Shown: positions 43,448-54,335 of the stretch, in pieces
Position numbering within the stretch: position 1 is the first letter of the stretch
Layout of the letters: each line of letters starts with the position of its first letter
Origin: Pycnopodia helianthoides
Lineage: Eukaryota; Echinodermata; Asteroidea; Forcipulatida; Asteriidae
Direction of reading: 5' to 3'
Assembly: GCA_032158295.1 (NCBI GenBank)
Contig: CM063248.1
Coordinates: 18,834,787-18,898,786 of the forward strand
Length of the DNA stretch: 64,000 nt
Position numbers and translations under genes: made by a program
Notes under the pieces: generated by a model
The model's database searches: none
Seen by the model: the letters and a program-made list of their open reading frames with translations, nothing else
Told to the model about the DNA's origin: nothing

Positions 43448-44879
43448 CTTATGGAGACAGAGGACAATACAAAAAAGGGGAAAAGAAAAGGTCTCCAGAG
43501 GGGAGTTCTAAAGACAGGGGGGGGGAGGTGCTCCACAAGGAGATTAGTGAAGAGAAATATGGGAGGATGTCAAGTACATGGACAAAGAAGATATCTCCAC
43601 AAGGCATTTTGAGATATGGCAGACTCAATGCTATGACACTGTTAGGTTTTTGGTAAATTTGTCTGTATAAACAATAATAGATAATAACAATAATGCGCAC
43701 ATATCCACCCCAAGGGATGCTCAAGGCGCCTAACAAGGTAGATATATTAAACATATGAAAGTACATGTACGTGAGAAGTTACAGACCTCCCTCAGGCCTG
43801 TATGCCTCGTTCTAGAAAGGGAAAGGGCACCAATGCATTCTCTCCTCGGTAAAGGCACCCTATGAGGAAATTGAAAATTTCTTTTGGAGCATTTCAAGGG
43901 CACCAAGGCAATGACCAGGGGGCATCGAGGCAATTGCCTCCACTGCCCTCGTGCATTCAGAAAGTGTCAACCATATCTCAAAAAGGCTGATGGGGATGTA
44001 ACAAAATAGAGTGTGCGTTGTGTGAACAAAAAAGTATCTTTAAAAGAAAATTGAAAAGAAGAGAAAAAAAGAAGCAATGTTTTACTAATTTTCACGATTG
44101 AAAAATTCCGATTGAAGAAATTCGCATTTCTCTTAACTTTATTTGAAGTGCTGTGTATGAACGCAACGACCCCTGTGTGGTGGTGGCGTACCGACAGTGA
44201 GTGGTGCCTGGCTTGCCTCTGCGTGTGCAGTCACGGTGCGTCTTATACGGCTGTGTGCCTTAAGCGTTGACATTTGAGTTGCTTTTTCGGCAATTTGAGG
44301 GGTACTGTGCCTTTATACACGGAGGGACTTTTACGCAGGAAAAAAATACATTTTCATAATCCCAATTGGCTTGAGTAGATGAAAGTTAGTGCCTCAATCC
44401 TTTAAAAACATTCAAAGCCTGAGGACGATTTTAATGGCTCAAGGGGGGGGGCGGTTTAGTTTGTTGTTTATTTCCTTTTTGTAATGCACTGTCGCAAAAT
44501 GAAAGTGTTATACAGTAGATGCCAACGATTGTACATCTACAGTAGGGAGGCTGAATAACCTCAAGTTAGAGTGGAGACTTATTACTTCCTCCATGTTCAA
44601 TAAATATGGTGTTTATGCAGCAGGCTATTGCTCTACGCCCACTTTGTATAGAAATCAGAAGTTCCTTTTTGTGACAGTAGTGAAGTTTCATATACAACTA
44701 GAAATTCAGTTTTTGTGACATTTACACAAAAACAGGGTGTTCGGGTCGCAAATTAGCTAGTGAAAAGTAAAGACAAAACATGGTAAACATGTCTTTGTAT
44801 GAAATATTGATACACGTTAAGTTATTTGTGATTCAAAATATTTTCATTTTGGGCTTTTTTTTGGGTGGTAGGTTTTTTT

Positions 44880-45460
44880 CTTTGGGTAAAGTGGCCTTTC
44901 TGCTACATGTACAAGAATTCAATTGTAGTACAGCTGCATGGTACTTGTACAGGGTCAATAACTGTGCTTGTACGACTGGTGTACTTGTTTGTACTATGTG
45001 TCTACACTGTACTGAGCTAGGATCATTGAGCTATCCCTTTTATAGTGGACTGTTGTACATACCTATTCTACATGTACCTCCATGTATACGTACAGTCGTA
45101 CACCAAGGAACACGCTGGTTTCATTCATGAATAAAATCCCTGGCTGTACTAACACTTACATGCAACGTTCACATTGCATGTACAATGGAGACATGAGGTC
45201 AGCATACAATGTGTGTATTGCCCAACCAGGCATTATCACATGCTGTATTGCTGTGTACAAACATGTACACATCTTGTACTCACTACTGTACGTGTACATT
45301 AGTAGTGTATTTAGTAGTGTACATGTAGCATGCATAAATCATACATAGCAGTAACATTATATGGTGAACATGTACAATGTAAATGCAGTTCTTGCAAGTT
45401 CATTGTCATATGTTTGAAAAGTACAGTAGTGCATGTACACATTAAAAAGGCATGATATTG
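44880..45460. other. TGTAC-rich tract
   Basis: TGTAC/GTACA occurs unusually often over ~550 bp (for example TACATGTACAAG, TTGTACAGGG, CATGTATACGTACAGTCGTA and CTGTACGTGTACATTAG). No regular period and no coding frame are visible. Confidence 0.55.
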
Positions 45461-45621
45461 TTCCTACTTCAGTCCGATTTCTGATGTTTTTTTGCCTCTG
45501 GGAAAAATCAGAAAAATTGTTTTTAAATAGCCTGAAAAAATCCCATATTATGTAAAGGTCTGTCAGCCCTTGTATTCGATAAAATAGACCAACTTTTTTC
45601 AAGGACCGAGTATGATGCCTA
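45447..45621. mobile_element. CAGGCA-ended MITE family, copy 2
   Basis: AAGGCATGATATTGTTCCTA to GAGTATGATGCCT, with the same interior (AGCCCTTGTATTCGATAAAA) as the copies at 41220 and 45776. No target duplication is visible. Confidence 0.7.
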
Positions 45622-45775
45622 AATAGAAGAAATCGCCTCATTGTAAATGTTCAAATTTACAAATTTAACTTTGTGGATTTTGTGTACATCGATAGTTTCA
45701 CAATTTCAATTCAAATGTACACATTTTAAGTTCAAATAAAGCAGAGCTGTAGAATTTGGCTGTGCAATTTAGAAT

Positions 45776-45962
45776 CAGGCATGATAATCTTCCTACTTAA
45801 GTCCAATTTCCACTTTTTTTGCCCTTGGAAAAATCAAGACAAATTGTGAATAAATATCCTGAAATGTCCATTAAAGCCTACTCACCATATTTAGATCAGC
45901 CCTTGTACTCAATAAAATATTACTACTTTCTTTTTTTCAAGGACCCAAATATCATGTGCCTG
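45776..45962. mobile_element. CAGGCA-ended MITE family, copy 3
   Basis: CAGGCATGATAATCTTCCTA to ATATCATGTGCCTG. The flanks TTTAGAAT and TTCAGAAT (7 of 8 identical) may be a target duplication. Confidence 0.75.
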
Positions 45963-46933
45963 TTCAGAATTTGCAGTGACCATCTTTGGTCATGTACCAC
46001 GTAGTCGCACATGTATCTAGAAAGCCGATTCTAATGATATTAAAAAGAGGTCAGACTATTTTGCCCTTTTAGCCTTGGTTGGATTGCACCGAGGAAGTTG
46101 GAGTAAAAACAAGATGACTGCAGCCAGGATAATTTAGTTTGGATTACTGCCGTTTAATTTTTTTTACTAGAATACAAAATAATTGTCCTAGTTGGCTATC
46201 AATATATCAAAATACAATAGTAAATATTAAAATTCCAGAAATACATTAATATTAATGTATTTCTGGATTTTTAATATTTACTGATGTTTCTAAAGTCTTT
46301 TTTCAAGCATGAGAGCCAACTTAGATCTAAAATACTAAATTGCCTCTTATAATCATTTCAAAATGTCACTCTCGAAAGAGCTGACTGTTAATTCATATCA
46401 TTCAGTTCCATGACTGGATAGGATAAAAAAAAAACTTCACCTGAACCTTTCTGTCTTGCATTTAATGGACCTCTCCCATGAAACATGCAAATTGCACTAT
46501 GTTGTGGGCACTACGCTATTGGTGGGTAAAATGAGGGACCATCGCGCCTTCTTGTACGGGGCTGATGGTGGCGTGACGCAATCGCGTTTGTGCGTCCCTC
46601 AGGTGCACAACTCTGGACGCTTGCCAATAGTGTGTGTGTACGCATGCGTGAATGTAATTAGCGTATTTTATGGGAAAGGCTGATTACTCTGATATGCCTC
46701 CCTGATCCCAACAAATAAAAAAAAGCTTATTTCCCGGATGAAATTCGATGTCTATTTAGCACTAGCTTTTATTCTGTAATCTGATGCGATAAATTTCTGA
46801 AACTGTACATACAGCTTGACTCTCTACATGGACATGTACAGTGTGCCCGCTGATCAGCCATGATTGAACATTACCGTACTGTAATGGACTGTGCTAACAG
46901 TCTCTTCGTACGTGTACATGTACATGTACGACT

Positions 46934-47113
46934 CGGGCGTGACATTCTGCCTACTTAAGTCTGATTTCCGATTTTTGTTTGCCCTTGGAATAATCAGAAA
47001 AATTACGATTAAGTAGCCTGAAAAGTCTATGAAAGCCTACACCACTTAGGCTAGCCCTTGTACTCAATAAAATGTTCCTACTTCTTTTTTTCCAAGGGCC
47101 AACTACATGCCTG
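46934..47113. mobile_element. CAGGCA-ended MITE family, copy 4
   Basis: CGGGCGTGACATTCTGCCTA to AACTACATGCCTG, with the shared interior GCCCTTGTACTCAATAAAAT. Confidence 0.72.
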
Positions 47114-47720
47114 ATTACTTATACATTTATGTACAAAAAATTCAAGAATGTGATTGTTTGACAAGAAAAATGTTATATTCGTAGCTTCATTTTATAAAAA
47201 AAAAGAAAAGAAAACAACAAATCGTTTTGACTGCCTCACTTAGACAAAGGTTATTCAGTGTTGGTTGAAGTCAAAATTGATCATAAAGTAATGGGGGGAC
47301 AAATTTTAACAATCAAAAACTGTCTTGAACCCTTTAATAGAGGACATTTTGTGAAATACAAAATTGATCTTTTGATATACATGTAACATGTACGCTCTAT
47401 CCATAAGTAATTGGCGTAATGCTTAATGGTTGCCCCCCGCCCCCCCCCCCCCCCCGCTGCCCCATGTCATGGAATGCCTGGGTGCCCCTTGAAATGTTCT
47501 AGTACAGGTTTAAATTTCCCTTGTGCAGGTGCCCTTTACTAAGGACAAAAACTGCCTTGCCCTTAAAGAAACAAAGTATTAGGGCTGAAATATTACCTTG
47601 TTTAAAACCTCCCTCATTCAACACTATACATAAAGTGTAGTCTGCATGTAAATGCAGTTGCCAATGTTCACTTGCCATACAATGGCGAGATCACAACCCT
47701 GATTTGTTACTTCAGTTTAA

Positions 47721-48057
47721 AGGCCCTGTTGTACACTATTGGTAAGATCGAAAAACACAATGTTCACAGATTCACACATAACTTACATGATTTAAAGGAA
47801 GTAATGGTAGAAAGGGTTCCTTAAAATATTTCTGCTTTAAATGCTATCGTTTCTGAGAAACGTGTAAAACAATAGTAATTATCGCGCGCGATAATTTGAA
47901 AAAACAGAAAACACATAAGATCTTTTTTCACTATTTTCTCGTGACCTCGATGACCAATTGAGCTCAAACTTTCACAGGTTTGTTTGTTCATGCATATGTT
48001 TAATCACACAAAATGTGGACACTGATTTTGAGCTGTTACCAAAAGTGTACAATACCT
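47721..48057. mobile_element. TTAA-flanked MITE, subfamily 2, copy 2
   Basis: Nearly identical to the 21058 copy over its length, including ATCGCGCGCGAT. TTAA is present at 47717-47720 and 48058-48061. Confidence 0.82.
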
Positions 48058-48999
48058 TTAACCCAAGCTGTCCGAACTGCCCCCTCTTGCTCGGTACGTT
48101 TCCCAGTATACCCTGGGTGCCCCCCCTTGCTTTTGCCACGGTGCTTTTTCTGCCAACTCAATTAAAAGAATATATAAAAAACATTCTCACAGAAGTGACC
48201 TTTACCAGGAAAAAAAACTGACGTGTTTCCAAAGCTAAGTTGAAGGTCTTCCCCAATAGCTATAGCCATGGCAAGCCATTCGATACATTAATTGGACGGA
48301 AAGACATTAAATCACACCGACATTTTGATCGTGGAAAAAGAGTTCACTTTATCACCATGCTCGTATTACATTCATGTGCAATTTATATTGTACATAATTA
48401 GCCAGTTTATTAGCCCTGTGTATTTTCGTACCCTGCTTTGTATTAGGTTTTGTAGTACACCGTAGATGTGTGTAAAGTTCAGAAATAATATTCTATATAT
48501 ATATATATATACCATGTACACAGGGAATTGACCTTTTTATCACTGCACATCAACTCTTAGAGGATTTCTGTAACTCTAATTACACTAGTTTGTGTTGTGA
48601 ATGCCATCATTGTGTTGACGTACTTACTGTGGACGTGTTCAATGAAATACTAATTTGGAATTTTTGCTTATCGCCGGATTTCGGAACAAACTGGTCACCG
48701 TTGAATTTGACTAGCATGTACTGTATGTAATTGGTCTTTGATTGATGTGCCGCTATGTCACTGCATGCTGAGTACAGTGGGTTTCTGTGTTTTGTAGTCC
48801 AATATTAAAAAAAGTGACTGTTAAAATAAACACACTCGAGCTCAAACCTTTATGATGGTGCAGCCATGTTTTTTTACCCCTCAGTACAAAATAACCATAA
48901 CCAAACTGAGGCAGGAAGTTGATTTAGTCTGGCCCCTGTTTGTATTATGAAAGTTGATATTTGTCACTGTTATTGGATATTGGGGGGCGTGAGGAAGAC

Positions 49000-49530
49000 T
49001 GTTTACTGTATGCAGAGCCGGTGGCTCTTTCTGATTCTGCAGACAGTTCCCTGAAAAATAAACCAATCTTTCCACGGTCCGATGAACAAATTTAAAAAAT
49101 CTCCCTGATTATGGAAACTTTGCCCCTGTTATGTTGAATGTGATTCTAAATATCTCCCTGGTTTCTTGTACCAGGGGTCGATTTCACAAAACTCTTCCTA
49201 ACTTAGGACTAGTCCTAGGCAATGCTAAGAGATAGGACTAGTCCTAAGTACTGGTCCTAACTTAGGACTAGTCCTATCTCTTAGCATTGCCTAGGACTAG
49301 TCCTAAGTTTGGAAAAATTTTGTATTCCAGGAATTACACGTAGGCCATGGGCCTCTGTTGCCTCTGGTCTTGGCCTTGGTGCCCCTTCAAAAGTTTCCCA
49401 TAGACTTTTTATAATATTCCAATGGAAATGCCCTTTGCAAATTCAAAATGATCTTGCTCTCTCAAAGATGAAATTCGATGCCTGTTGTACAAAATTTCCC
49501 TGATTGCAAGATGCAAATGTTGGCAGCTCT
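49000..49530. repeat. Composite repeat split by palindrome and GGGCACTTCC repeat
   Basis: GATTCTAAATATCTCCCTGG (49142) and CCTGATTGCAAGATGCAAAT (49499) are contiguous in reverse orientation at about 15080-15140. The 34944-type palindrome and a GGGCACTTCC-family copy lie between them here, so they inserted into an older repeat. Confidence 0.7.
49175..49322. mobile_element. Near-perfect palindrome element, copy 2
   Basis: Same sequence as the 34944 element (GGGTCGATTTCACAAAACTC...CTTAGGACTAGTCCTA...) but with a partly decayed right end (GGAAAAATTTTGT). It is inserted in another dispersed repeat. Confidence 0.85.
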
Positions 49531-50613
49531 GCTGAATGTTGACAATTCACAGTGGATTTCCTATTGGAAATTTTACAGTCTTGGATTATTTCCTAGTCCC
49601 AAATTGTCATAAATTGAAATATATTGTTGCGTCTGTAGACTGAAGAGAACAGTATAAAACTTGAATGGATAAGGATATCCTGTCAACCTGTGGTTTTCAA
49701 CCAGCAAGTTCCCATCGAAAGGAAATAAAATAATTTGCTGGCAACAAAACTTGTTTTTTTTTTATAATGGCGGCCGGCGTTAAACATGTGATGGTCATGT
49801 TCACCACCACATAATGGAAAAACAAGCGATGATTTGTAAAAACCAAAACCTTCCATAGCTGTGGAAATGTTATGCTTTCAAAGTGTGGAGAGTTTCTTTT
49901 TCTATCAGAACAGTGGAATAAGTAGAATTGAAAATCTGTTGTGAAAGTGCGACAAGTCTTCTCCTAGTTCTGAATCGGGCATTGATTTTTTGCGGGCATT
50001 TTTTTTTTCTTCATTGTGAACGAACGTTGTCCTTCACTGCTGTCGTTGTTGGATTTGCATAGCGATCCGGAATAGATTCAACCGAATCTTAACTAGGAAA
50101 AAAAAAGGACGTAAAATCGTGTTGTGGCACTCTTAAAAATGCACAGAAATGTTCAGCTAATTTAAAAATAATAATTTATGCAGGGATACCAGCAGAGATA
50201 ATTTGGTTAGAATTCTGAGCTATTTTTAGAACTCGCGTTAAAAACCAAAAAATTATCAAAAACTACATGTAGGAAAACAACTTTATTGATTGCGGAAATA
50301 CTGACTTTGTTGTTTGGCACATGGTGGGACTAAAATGTGTAAATGTGAAGTAAAATTGATAAAGCTTGATTGATTAATGACATTGTAAATAAAACAAAAA
50401 TCGATGCGGTTGATTTTGTAATTGCATGAAATTTGCTATAAAAGGCAATAGGCAAAAGGTGACGTCGTCAATGTCATAGCCCTCATCTTTGTGTGTGTTA
50501 GACAGTTAGTCAGTAATACAAATAAACTAAAAACTATCAGTTGATAGTTGAAATCCACTGTAAATTTATTATGTTCTATTAAATTTCTTCCTTTTTTTCT
50601 TCTTGATTTACAG

Positions 50614-50675
50614 AAGAGCCTGTTTGTTTCTCCAAAGCAACAGTAGTCAAAGCTTCAAACGACAAGAACACTGTG
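50614..50675 (+). CDS. LARP1: LARP1 exon 2 (phase conflict)
   Basis: Between TTTACAG and GTAAGT, 62 bp read (E)EPVCFSKATVVKASNDKNTV if the first two bases follow one base from upstream. Exon 1 ends in phase 0, and that frame meets a stop after SLFVSPKQQ. Either one base (for example a G at the junction) is missing from this sequence, or an unrecognised exon lies in intron 1. The exit phase (0) agrees with the next exon. The exon itself has little family similarity to test. Confidence 0.5.
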
Positions 50676-51049
50676 GTAAGTGGATCAAAATTGAAGACAG
50701 AAAAACACAAAAAAATTGCAGCCGTAATGAAGCAATCTGACCCCCATTATGTGAGAGGGGAGGAAGGAGGAACGATCCTCCACTGAAAACGGACCAACTT
50801 TCACCAAAAATACAAAATCCACACATTGACGTCTCAAATAAATAACAACTAATTTATTTATTAGAAAAACTGTTTCGGTAAGAAATGTTTAAGGACACTA
50901 AATACCATTGCACAGCACAATGTAATACTCAATAAGTTTTTAATGCAGTGTTTGCCGATGGGGCCGCGCAATGAAGAACACCAGGCAGCAATAGGCCCCA
51001 AGAACACAGAGGGCTCACTTGAAAATCCATACAATAATATAATATAATT

Positions 51050-51817
51050 GTGGCGTGTCGTGGCCGAGTGGTCTAGTTCACCGCAACCAAGCTCTGGTGT
51101 TGTCAGCAGCACAGTGTGGGTTCGAGTCCCGGTCATGACACTTGTGCCCTTGAGCAAGGCACTTAACCATAATTGCTTTGTAAAAAGTTGGGAAGGTAGT
51201 GCATTCTGCTCTACCAGCCAGGCTCCTAGTGGATGATACCCATGCCTACATCCTTACGGACTGTGAAAGGGGTAACCCTGTTTCAGCCCCAGCCTGCCCA
51301 GGAGTAGGTGGCACTGTGCCCCTGGTGTCAGTTGATTTGGGTCAACAGCCCAAATCAGTTTAAAGGAACATTACAGAATTGGTTTTTGCTAACAAAACAG
51401 TTGCTGGCAGTGTAAACACTTTATGGAATCCACCATATACATAAACTGACAAACCTGTAGAAGTTTGAGATCGATCGGCCATCTGGGTCACGAGAAAATA
51501 GTGAAAAACAGATTACACATTTGCATGAAATCATATAGATTCAACAAATGAAAAAAACGCTCACTGAGCGATAAACTCCAATCGGAAAATTAGTTTATTC
51601 ATTTCTCATCTAATATGGCATTTCAGACAGAAATATTTCAAGGGATGTTTTCTACTATCATCATCATTAGACCGTTCATTAGACCGTGTAAGTTTTATGT
51701 AAATCTGTGATCAAAAGTATATTTTTTCTTACCAATTCTGTAATGTTCCTTTAAGTGCAGCCCTCACCTTGAGTGGACGTTCGGCCTTGTGAGTTAGGCG
51801 ATATCTCATTAAAATAG

Positions 51818-51853
<36 letters not shown>
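51050..51853 (+). repeat. SINE family A, full-length copy split by a MITE, with poly-A tail
   Basis: The head GTGGCGTGTCGTGGCCGAGT (A-box-like) and GGTTCGAGTCCC (B-box-like) are intact. The body is interrupted at 51360-51754 by a TTAA-flanked MITE, resumes GTGCAGCCCTCACC and ends in 33 A residues (51821-51853). The long pure A tail suggests a relatively recent insertion. Confidence 0.85.
51364..51750 (+). mobile_element. TTAA-flanked MITE, subfamily 1, inserted in a SINE
   Basis: Perfect 20-bp terminal repeats AGGAACATTACAGAATTGGT, flanked by TTAA on both sides. The host SINE copy at 17800 shows a single TTAA at the same point, so TTAA is the duplicated target. This behaviour is characteristic of piggyBac-type transposition. 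Length 387 bp. Confidence 0.92.
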
Positions 51854-51855
<2 letters not shown>

Positions 51856-52214
51856 AAGAAGGAACAAAAATAACAATGACTGACAAAAACACTTGTTGAA
51901 AAATCAAGTCATTGCTTGCTGCTGGCTAGTTGAAAACAAAGTTAAGGGTTAACCCCGGTACGTTGCTTCAGTGAGGCTTGCTTTGAGAAAGACAAAGCCT
52001 AGATGACGTAAATCCAAACCCCACATGTCATTTGGAAAGGAAAACCTGTTCAACTCGCACCTCCCCCCCCCCCCACCCTTCAAAGCACAACATAGCAAGG
52101 GAGGAGTGGTAACGAAGACGAACTTTAAAAATTTTTTTAAATCTCTGAAGATTTGGGTCGAGTTTGTGATTGTGATTTCTTTCTTCTTGATTTTTCTCCT
52201 CTTTCTTAATTCAG

Positions 52215-52280
52215 GCGAGTGACTTCAATGACCTTACCAGTTGGCCATCCTTAGGGGGCGGTCCCAAGATAAAGAAAGAG
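52215..52280 (+). CDS. LARP1: LARP1 exon 3 (DFxDxxxWP motif)
   Basis: 22 codons, phase 0 at both ends. ASDFNDLTSWPSLGGG, then PKIKKE. The core corresponds to GDFGDAINWPTPGE of vertebrate LARP1, a conserved N-terminal motif. The acceptor is AATTCAG and the donor is GTCAGT. Confidence 0.8.
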
Positions 52281-53026
52281 GTCAGTCATTTCTAAAAAAT
52301 ATGTTTATGCAGGGTTTTCCAAGTAATTTCTAAAGATTCTTGGGATTTTTTTTTTTTGGAGGGGGAGGGAAGGGGTCTCAAAGATTAGAGTTTTAGGCCA
52401 GAGCTTTTGTGGGGCAGATGGGGGAAATACTTGTGGGGAATTGTGCCTTTGTTACAGGCATGGAACTTGGCTCACAGTCAGTGTGAGTCATGAGAAAGAT
52501 ATTTTGCCATCACAGATTTGAATTTGGAAAAAATATGGGTAGAATGACAAGCAAATTTCAAAATATTCAAAAGGGCTGCCATTGCTTGTTGCACTACCTG
52601 TCATTTTTTTAAAAGGACAATTTTGCAAAGGCCCTACAGCCAATTATGGTTCTCATGACATACTCTGACTGTGTGCCAAACTCCATGCTTTTATCGTCAA
52701 AGGCACAATCCAGTCACTTACCTGCCGTACTGCGTAGAAATAGGGTGGCAACATTTTTTTGGTGAATTGCAAAATGGGGTGTCCAAGGTGTTCACTTTAA
52801 AAACATGGACATGTAAGCAATTGGGTATTTTGGAACACAAGATGGCAGCAGACAAACTAGGTAAATTAGTTGTTTGCGATGTTCTAAGCATGCGCAAATT
52901 TCCTAAAACAGTGGATTTATCTGCTGCGACCTAGCGTCCCCAAAAATCACCCATTAAATAAACAGTGAGTCAAAAACCAAGACGGGTTGTGTGTCTAAAA
53001 GATATTCCCTGCGGTTAAAACCATGT

Positions 53027-53390
53027 TTGTGGCGTGTCCTGGCCGGAGCGGTTTAGTGCATTGGACTCGAGTAAGTTCTGGTGGCTAAGTCGATCAGTGT
53101 GCGGGTTCGAATCCCGGTCATGACACTTGTGTCCTTGAGCAAGACACTTGCTTCTCTTCACCCAGAAGTAAACAGGTACTTGCGAGGGCAGAGATGGTTC
53201 TTGTGATTGATTTAGCTTGGTGTGCTACATATTTGGCAGCACAGGCTGTATACTCACCTAGGGAGCTGAGATGGGTTAAGGAATGAATTAAATGGCCAAG
53301 TGACCAGGGGTAATAATGTGGGAGCACCGTGAATGTCAAAAAGTGACGGGTTTGAGCGCTATATAAGAAGCCATTATTATTATTGGTTCG
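53027..53390 (+). repeat. SINE family A head with (ATT)n-tailed body
   Basis: The head GTGGCGTGTCCTGGCCGGAG and B box GGTTCGAATCCC are followed by a different 3' body, ending GAGCGCTATATAAGAAGCCA and ATT repeats. The same tRNA head therefore occurs with two 3' tails in this window. Confidence 0.75.
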
Positions 53391-53559
53391 AATCCAGGAT
53401 ATTGATTTTGTACATGAGTCCATCCAAAATCCTTGTAAATCCTTTTCAAATTTGAAGTGGTGGTGAAACATTTACAACTTTCAAGGTAATATTGAAAGTG
53501 AGTAAATATCCTCTAAAACTCGAAGCAACCCGGAGATATTCAACATTTTCAAAAATCTG

Positions 53560-53748
53560 CTCTTGCTAGTTGGCAAGACACTTGCTCTAGAAGGGAAAGG
53601 TCGTGGGTTTGAATCTCACCCAAGTAATATATGCCTGTGGATTTTTTCACGGAACTCGGGAAAGTACTGAGTATACAGTGCTTTACATACATTGGTGTCA
53701 GGGTAAAAACCAAATAATATTCTTTATCCCCGATGCAAATTTATTATC
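53560..53748 (+). repeat. SINE family C, forward copy
   Basis: CTAGTTGGCAAGACACTTGC, then CGTGGGTTTGAATCTCACCC (B-box-like), then AACTCGGGAAAGTACTGAGT and TTCTTTATCCCCGATGCAAA. These are in the opposite orientation to the 18392 copy. Confidence 0.72.
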
Positions 53749-53867
53749 TACTTGACTGATTTTTTTTCTGTCATTCAAAATAACCTTCTGGTTTGGATGA
53801 AGAACATTCATTGCCACATTGCACTGCACATAAGAAACTTTAAAGATGATTTCCTCTTGATTTGTAG

Positions 53868-54144
53868 GCGCCACCGTCTCCCAGAGTCAAAGAACCCGTC
53901 AAGGCAGAAGCTCCAGCGAAGGAGATCCCTGCCGTGAAGAAAGAGCCCCCGCCCGCCAAGAAGGAAACGGCGGCGGCGCCCCCTCCTCCCAAAGGACGAG
54001 ACAAGAAGTCCCCGGCGAGGGACGTACACGTACGTGCCACCCGGGCTCACAGGGAGGATACCGCCAAGTCCTACGCGACGTCTTCCAAGACGTCCGAGGC
54101 TCGGGCTGCAGACAGGAGGGAGAAGGAAAAGGACAAGAAGAAAG
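53868..54144 (+). CDS. LARP1: LARP1 exon 4 (charged linker)
   Basis: 92 codons plus one base. It encodes a strongly charged Lys/Pro/Ala-rich segment: APPSPRVKEPVKAEAPAKE, then PPPAKKETAAAPPPPKGRDK, then a lysine/arginine/glutamate tail ending EKEKDKKK. This is the linker position between the SWP motif and the KWIPL motif in LARP1. The exon is GC-rich against AT-rich introns. The acceptor is TTTGTAG and the donor is GTGAGA. It exits in phase 1, matching the next exon. Confidence 0.8.
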
Positions 54145-54204
54145 GTGAGATTGATGAGTTGTGCAGTAGTTTTTTATCGGGACTGCATTTAGGGTTGGGA
54201 CGTT

Positions 54205-54335
54205 GAACCGGTTAACCGTTAAACTGGTTAACCGCTAAACTGGTTAACCGCTAAACTGGTTAACCGCTAAACTGGTTAACCACTAAACTGGTTAACCGTT
54301 AAACTGGTTAACCGTTTAACTGGCAGACCGTTTAA
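54205..54335. repeat. Minisatellite, 16-bp unit (ACTGGTTAACCGCTAA), ~8 copies
   Basis: Tandem units of ACTGGTTAACCGCTAA with GTT/GCT/ACT variants, in the intron about 60 bp after LARP1 exon 4. Confidence 0.9.

Larger units (their letters stand above)
38359..50613 (+). other. LARP1 intron 1 (12.3 kb), repeat-rich, no exon recognised
   Basis: Bounded by GTGAGC and TTTACAG. It holds the elements listed separately between 38895 and 49530. Stretches 39040-41210, 41410-42700, 43950-44870, 47115-47430, 48060-49000 and 49530-50610 show no gene and no repeat I could define beyond simple tracts, such as (AT)n at 48494-48511. A small unrecognised exon could exist, because the phases of the two flanking exons disagree by one base. 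Confidence 0.6.

Noticed and set aside
44780..45130. 116-codon + strand open frame
   Set aside because: It falls in the TGTAC-rich tract, with no splice signals, family match or coding composition.
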